Shown here in pieces: positions 6,001 through 9,130 of a stretch of 9,130 nt of DNA. The stretch spans positions 1 through 9,130 of the forward strand of contig JASHVB010000772.1 of NCBI GenBank assembly GCA_030039695.1, given 5' to 3'. Origin of the DNA: Acetobacteraceae bacterium (GTDB lineage Bacteria > Pseudomonadota > Alphaproteobacteria > Acetobacterales > Acetobacteraceae). The notes beneath the pieces are model-generated. The model made no database searches and was not told the DNA's origin. It saw nothing but the letters and a program-made list of their open reading frames with translations. Within the stretch, counting starts at the first letter, position 1, and each line of letters starts with the position of its first letter. The translations under genes were made by a program, and so were the position numbers.

Positions 6001-7577
6001 CTGTTGGCCTTGTTCTCCACCAGCGCCAGCACGTTTTCCAGCGTATCTGCCTCCGCCGCCGGCTTGTCGGTGCGTATCCGCTCGATGCGCGGAAAGCGCA
6101 GAGCTACGCCCGATTTGTGCCGCGCTGACAACTGCGCCGCGTCAAATGCCACTTCCAGGACCAGCGTCTTTTCTACCTCGCGTACCGGGCCGAACCGTGC
6201 TGTCGTGTGGTTGCGGATCCAGCGGTCGAGCCATGCCAGCTCCTGATCCGTGAAGCCGAAATACGCTTTGCCCACCGGCACCAGCTCATCGCCGCGCCAG
6301 ACCCCGAACGTGTAGTCGGAATAGAAACTGCTGCGCTTGCCGTGGCCGCGCTGCGCATACATCAGGACCGCGTCGATGGTCAGCGGATCGCGCTTCCACT
6401 TCCACCACAGACCCCTCACCCGACCGGCGACATAGGGGGAATCGATCCGCTTCAGCATCAGCCCCTCGATCGATGCGGCGCGCGCGCCGTCGCGCAGCGC
6501 CATCAGCTCATCCATTGAGCCAAAGCTGATCAGCTCCGACAAATCCATGTGCGCAGGGAGGACCTGTGCGTACCAATCCTCGAGCCGCGACCGGCGCGCG
6601 TTGAACGGCAAAGAGCGGACGTCCTCGTGGCCATCAAACAACATGTCGTAGAGCCGGATGCCGACGGGGAACTCCTGCATCATGCGCGCCGTGACACCCT
6701 TGCGGTTCAGCCGCTGCTGCAGATCGGCGAACGGCGCCACGCGGCCCTCGCGCATCACCAGCAATTCGCCATCGAGCACGGCTTGAAAATCCATCGCCTC
6801 CATGATTTCCGGAAACGCACCCGAAATGTCCTCGGCGCCGCGCGAATAAAGCCGCCGGCCACCGGCGGTGGAAACAATCTGCACGCGGATGCCGTCCCAT
6901 TTCCATTCGGCGCGCCAGTCGACGGGTTGGAGCGCGGCAATATCAGGTTCCTCTAGTGGATGCGCCAGCATCGGCGGGCGGAACACTGGCTGGTCGGCCG
7001 GGTCGGGGCGCGGCGCGCGCCCCTCCAGCCAGGCGAACAACGCCAAATAGGGCGGGGCGAGGCCGTGCCACACTTCCTCGACCTCATCGACTGTGACGCC
7101 GCCGAGCTCGGCGAGCGCTATCTTCGCCAGCCGTGCCGAGGCGCCGACGCGCAGTCCGCCGGTGATCAGCTTCAGCAAGGCGAGGCGGGTGGAGGGATCG
7201 GACGCGTCAAGCCAGCCAGCGACCAAACGGGGCAGGGCGGCTTTAGGCGCCGTCTCCAGCGCCTGCACCACCTCGGCGAGATGCGGCGGCGCGGCGTCGG
7301 TCGGCGTTGCGGGCCACATCAACGCGACAGTCTCCGCGAGGTCACCAACATAATCGTACGACCACGCGAACAATACGGGGTCGGTGCGGGCTGCGGCGAG
7401 TTCGCGGATCAGACCAGGCTTGGCGGTGGTGAAGGCGAGCTCACCAGTGATAGCGGCGAGGCCAATGCCACGGTCGGGGTCCGGCTGGGTGGAAAGGTAG
7501 CGTCGCAGCAACGCGATCTTGGCGTTGCGTGAGGGAGTGAAGACAAGACGTTCGAGCAACTCGGCGAAGGCCAGCAT
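5928..7577 (-). CDS. ATP-dependent DNA ligase, bacterial 'cisplatin damage response' type
   Basis: The 549-residue ligase seals DNA nicks using ATP. An N-terminal DNA-binding helical region (about 1-190) includes 'LLKLITGGLRVGASARLAKIAL'. The nucleotidyltransferase domain carries the AMP-accepting lysine in KWDG (Lys226), then 'LDGELLVM' and 'IEGLMLKRIDSPYVAGR'. 'WWKWKRDPLTIDAVLMYAQ' leads into an OB-fold that ends near 'RFPRIERIRTDKPAAEADTL'. These stretches match the ligase that in many alphaproteobacteria sits with an MBL-fold exonuclease, a DEXH helicase and the PdeM phosphoesterase. No such partner is in this window. The frame is open to 7664, but the first family-like residues (MLAFAELLERLVFTPSRNAK) begin at the ATG at 7577. 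No clear Shine-Dalgarno is present. The last 24 residues, rich in Ser, Arg, Pro and Ala, are encoded by a palindromic repeat and are probably an acquired tail. Confidence 0.92.
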   Translation of the reverse strand: MLAFAELLERLVFTPSRNAKIALLRRYLSTQPDPDRGIGLAAITGELAFTTAKPGLIRELAAARTDPVLFAWSYDYVGDLAETVALMWPATPTDAAPPHLAEVVQALETAPKAALPRLVAGWLDASDPSTRLALLKLITGGLRVGASARLAKIALAELGGVTVDEVEEVWHGLAPPYLALFAWLEGRAPRPDPADQPVFRPPMLAHPLEEPDIAALQPVDWRAEWKWDGIRVQIVSTAGGRRLYSRGAEDISGAFPEIMEAMDFQAVLDGELLVMREGRVAPFADLQQRLNRKGVTARMMQEFPVGIRLYDMLFDGHEDVRSLPFNARRSRLEDWYAQVLPAHMDLSELISFGSMDELMALRDGARAASIEGLMLKRIDSPYVAGRVRGLWWKWKRDPLTIDAVLMYAQRGHGKRSSFYSDYTFGVWRGDELVPVGKAYFGFTDQELAWLDRWIRNHTTARFGPVREVEKTLVLEVAFDAAQLSARHKSGVALRFPRIERIRTDKPAAEADTLENVLALVENKANSSLRGPEARSDLPAATASRLRPAR

Positions 7578-7584
7578 GGTGGTA

Positions 7585-7654
7585 GATCTGGGCCCGTGTC
7601 GTCGGTAAGGATACCCCCTGCTTGGTGGCCTCGGCGCCGAAGCGGGCCCAGATC
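7585..7654 (-). promoter_or_regulatory. 12-bp perfect inverted repeat just upstream of the DNA ligase
   Basis: GATCTGGGCCCG at 7585-7596 is the exact reverse complement of CGGGCCCAGATC at 7643-7654, with 46 bases between. The nearer arm ends seven bases before the ligase ATG at 7577. The spacer also holds TCGGCGCCGA, a 10-base palindrome at 7631-7640. It could be a dimeric operator, a long mRNA stem that blocks ribosome loading, or an intergenic palindrome remnant. No alphaproteobacterial LexA box of the GTTC-N7-GTTC form is visible. Confidence 0.4.
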
Positions 7655-7697
7655 GCGCCCGCAACGGACGCCATGCTCTCCGGACTGCTCTCGCGAC

Positions 7698-7710
7698 CGG
7701 GAGGGGGAAA
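7698..7710 (-). repeat. 13-mer shared with the MFS upstream palindrome
   Basis: CGGGAGGGGGAAA is the reverse complement of TTTCCCCCTCCCG at 1442-1454. It lies four bases from the lpxA stop codon (7714-7716). It may be the conserved edge of a dispersed intergenic element that extends toward 7612; only this edge is clearly shared. Confidence 0.35.
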
Positions 7711-7713
7711 CAT

Positions 7714-8538
7714 TCACTCCGCGCGGATCAACCCACGGTGGGTCGGCGCATCGATGAACGCCAGTACTTCCGCGATTAGTGGGTCCTCGCCGTACAACGT
7801 GCGTGCTTCCGCCAACCGTTGCGCGAACACGCCCTCGCGTCGGAACAGGGTGCGGAATGCGGTATGCAGCCGCTGAATCTGGGTCTTGTTGAAGCCACGC
7901 CGCTTCAACCCGATCACGTTCAATCCGGCAAGCCGCGCGCGGTTGCCGATGACGCTGCCGAACGGGATGACATCTGCCTCGACGCCCGACACCCCGCCGA
8001 TCATTGCCGCGCGGCCGATGCGGACGAACTGGTGGATCGCTGCCGCGCCGCCGATCACCGCGTGGTCGCCGATGCTGACATGGCCGCCCATCACCACATT
8101 GTTCGCGATGATGACATGCTCACCCACAGTGCAGTCGTGCGCGACATGCGCAACTGCCATGATCAGGCAGTCGCTGCCGACGTGGGTGATGCCTTTGCCG
8201 GTGACGGTGCCGCGGTGGATCGTGCAATGTTCGCGGATCTGCGTGCGCGCGCCGATCTCACAGCGCGTCGGTTCGCCGTTGTATTTCAGGTCCTGCGGCG
8301 CCATGCCTACGGTGACGAACGGATAGAGCACCACGTCGGGACCGATCTGCGTGTGACCGTCGACCACCACGTGCGAGACCAGCTCGGTGCCGTCGTCGAT
8401 CACGACGTCCGGGCCGACGGTACACAACGGACCGATTCTCACGCCGCTGCCCAATTCTGCACCGCGCGCGACAATGGCCGTCGGATGGATTTGCGTGCCG
8501 CTCATCGGACGAGCAAGCGTGTCGGTCAGAGCATCCAT
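7714..8538 (-). CDS. lpxA: UDP-N-acetylglucosamine O-acyltransferase, first step of lipid A synthesis
   Basis: The 274-residue enzyme transfers a 3-hydroxyacyl chain from acyl-ACP to the 3-OH of UDP-GlcNAc in the cytoplasm. Left-handed beta-helix hexapeptide repeats ('IGPLCT', 'VGPDVV', 'IGPDVV') run from about residue 18 to 195, followed by a helical C-terminal domain. 'HVAHDCTVG' contains His131 and His134, which align with E. coli His122 and catalytic His125. 'IHQFVRIG', 'GVSGV' and 'GLKRRGF' are also LpxA hallmarks, and the C-terminus 'THRGLIR' matches E. coli 'STRGLIR'. The Gly at position 182 aligns with E. coli Gly173, which sets a C14 chain preference. The beta-helix begins at 'SGTQIHPTAIV', so an ATG at 8505 (263 residues) is an alternative start. 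lpxA lies 163 bases after fabZ. The expected next genes lpxI and lpxB are absent. Confidence 0.96.
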   Translation of the reverse strand: MDALTDTLARPMSGTQIHPTAIVARGAELGSGVRIGPLCTVGPDVVIDDGTELVSHVVVDGHTQIGPDVVLYPFVTVGMAPQDLKYNGEPTRCEIGARTQIREHCTIHRGTVTGKGITHVGSDCLIMAVAHVAHDCTVGEHVIIANNVVMGGHVSIGDHAVIGGAAAIHQFVRIGRAAMIGGVSGVEADVIPFGSVIGNRARLAGLNVIGLKRRGFNKTQIQRLHTAFRTLFRREGVFAQRLAEARTLYGEDPLIAEVLAFIDAPTHRGLIRAE

Positions 8539-8683
8539 GGAAACCGCATCTTTCGTCCGGGATCGATCAGCGATGGGAACAGCAAGCTAAGGGCCGCGGG
8601 GGCAGTGACCAACTCAATCATTATTGCCGGATGTTTCCGACAACCCTGAGTAACACTTTGTTTCTCCAAGAACTTTGTCGATT

Positions 8684-8697
8684 TCGCGGCACCGCGA
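8684..8697 (-). terminator. Short hairpin after fabZ in the fabZ-lpxA gap
   Basis: TCGCGG (8684-8689) and CCGCGA (8692-8697) are inverted around CA, giving a stem of five or six pairs four bases after the fabZ stop. No T-run follows on the minus strand. The fabZ-lpxA gap (8539-8701, 163 bases) is wide for this gene pair. Apart from this hairpin I see no gene there and no promoter I can defend. Confidence 0.25.
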
Positions 8698-8701
8698 CGG
8701 A

Positions 8702-9130
8702 TCATACCGACGCTGCGCGGTCGCGGATCATCGCCGCATAGGTTGCCTCGGCGACCGACAGCCCGTCCACGCGCGCCACCGCGTTGAACTTCCACACATT
8801 GCCGCGATTGCGCCCCTTGCTGACGTGGATACGCAACTGGTCCCCTGGCACCACTGGGCGGCGGAACTTCGCCGCTTCGATCGACATGAAATACACCAAT
8901 TTGCCCGCTGACTCCGGTCCCAGCGTCTCGACCACCAGCACTGCCGCGGTCTGTGCCATCGCTTCGATCACCAGCACGCCCGGCATCACCGGATGGTTGG
9001 GAAAGTGGCCGGCAAAGAAATTCTCGTTGATCGATACGTTCTTTATGCCGACGGCGGAGACGTTGGGCACCAAATCCACCACGCGGTCGATCAGCAGGAA
9101 CGGATAGCGGTGCGGGATCGCATGCATGAT
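8702..9130 (-). CDS. fabZ: 3-hydroxyacyl-[acyl-carrier-protein] dehydratase, 5' end off the window
   Basis: The hot-dog-fold enzyme removes water from 3-hydroxyacyl-ACP to form trans-2-enoyl-ACP in fatty acid elongation. The visible part reads '[14 protein letters not shown]', then '[20 protein letters not shown]' and 'AMAQ'. The catalytic histidine of GHFP and the glutamate of IEAMAQ are 14 residues apart, as in E. coli FabZ (His54/Glu68). '[20 protein letters not shown]' is the usual C-terminal half. An ATG at 9127 exists, but FabZ normally has several residues before 'IPHRYPF', and the codon before it (ATC) also fits the family, so the true start probably lies beyond the window. fabZ precedes lpxA, with which it competes for the shared 3-hydroxyacyl-ACP pool. 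In most relatives lpxD lies just upstream. Confidence 0.96.
   Translation of the reverse strand: MMHAIPHRYPFLLIDRVVDLVPNVSAVGIKNVSINENFFAGHFPNHPVMPGVLVIEAMAQTAAVLVVETLGPESAGKLVYFMSIEAAKFRRPVVPGDQLRIHVSKGRNRGNVWKFNAVARVDGLSVAEATYAAMIRDRAASV

Noticed and set aside
7441..7713. Minus-strand small frame starting in the lpxA-ligase gap, with a stretch MASVAGAIWARFGAEATKQG that looks mildly protein-like
   Set aside because: It runs on out of frame through the ligase N-terminus, has no family I recognise, and its upstream part coincides with the palindromic gap. A gene remnant cannot be excluded, but I cannot support one.
7819..8649. Long plus-strand open frame (276 codons) opposite lpxA, rich in Asp, Ala, His and Arg
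   Set aside because: It mirrors the hexapeptide-repeat codons of lpxA, resembles no protein family and is a composition artefact of GC-rich coding DNA.
8580..8660. AT-richer stretch with TTGTCG and AATAATGAT on the minus strand, considered as a promoter for lpxA
   Set aside because: The spacing between the two boxes is too short (about 12-15 bases) and neither is a good match.
1..9130. CRISPR arrays, tRNA or rRNA genes, insertion sequences, toxin-antitoxin or defence systems
   Set aside because: No regularly spaced repeats, cloverleaf-like tracts, transposase motifs or defence-type domains are visible on either strand.

Overview
The window is GC-rich, densely coded bacterial chromosome from a Gram-negative organism: it carries lpxA and fabZ, genes of lipid A and fatty acid synthesis. 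The style of the proteins, a bacterial-type 'cisplatin damage response' ATP-dependent DNA ligase, and short palindromic intergenic repeats of the GTCATYGCGAG type all suggest an alphaproteobacterium, possibly Rhodospirillales-like. That placement is inference from recall, not a computed assignment.

Layout: two opposed blocks converge at about 4332-4478. The plus-strand block (1-4331) holds the 3' end of an HpcH/HpaI-type aldolase, a luciferase-like flavin-dependent oxidoreductase, an Fsr-like MFS transporter, a small gamma-glutamylcyclotransferase-like (AIG2) protein and a fold-type III PLP enzyme of the D-threonine aldolase/3-hydroxyaspartate aldolase group. The last two overlap. This is an accessory catabolic or transport neighbourhood; no substrate can be assigned from sequence alone. 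The minus-strand block, read from right to left (9130 down to 4479), holds fabZ (5' end off the window), lpxA, the ATP-dependent DNA ligase and an FAD-linked D-lactate/2-hydroxyacid dehydrogenase. Only fabZ and lpxA are a classical functional pair. The usual next genes lpxI/lpxB are not there, and the ligase lacks its usual exonuclease/helicase/phosphoesterase partners within the window.

Between and partly inside the genes lie palindromic elements. Two belong to one family (2782-2856 and 5927-6000); the second encodes the last 24 codons and the stop codon of the ligase. A different palindromic segment (1441-1500) underlies the doubtful N-terminal extension of the MFS transporter. A 12-bp perfect inverted repeat lies just upstream of the ligase start, and a 7-bp hairpin covers the ribosome binding site of the flavin oxidoreductase. 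I found no rRNA, tRNA, CRISPR array, insertion sequence or recognisable new defence-type system. The notable material is repeat exaptation, possible regulatory structures and gene-order breaks.
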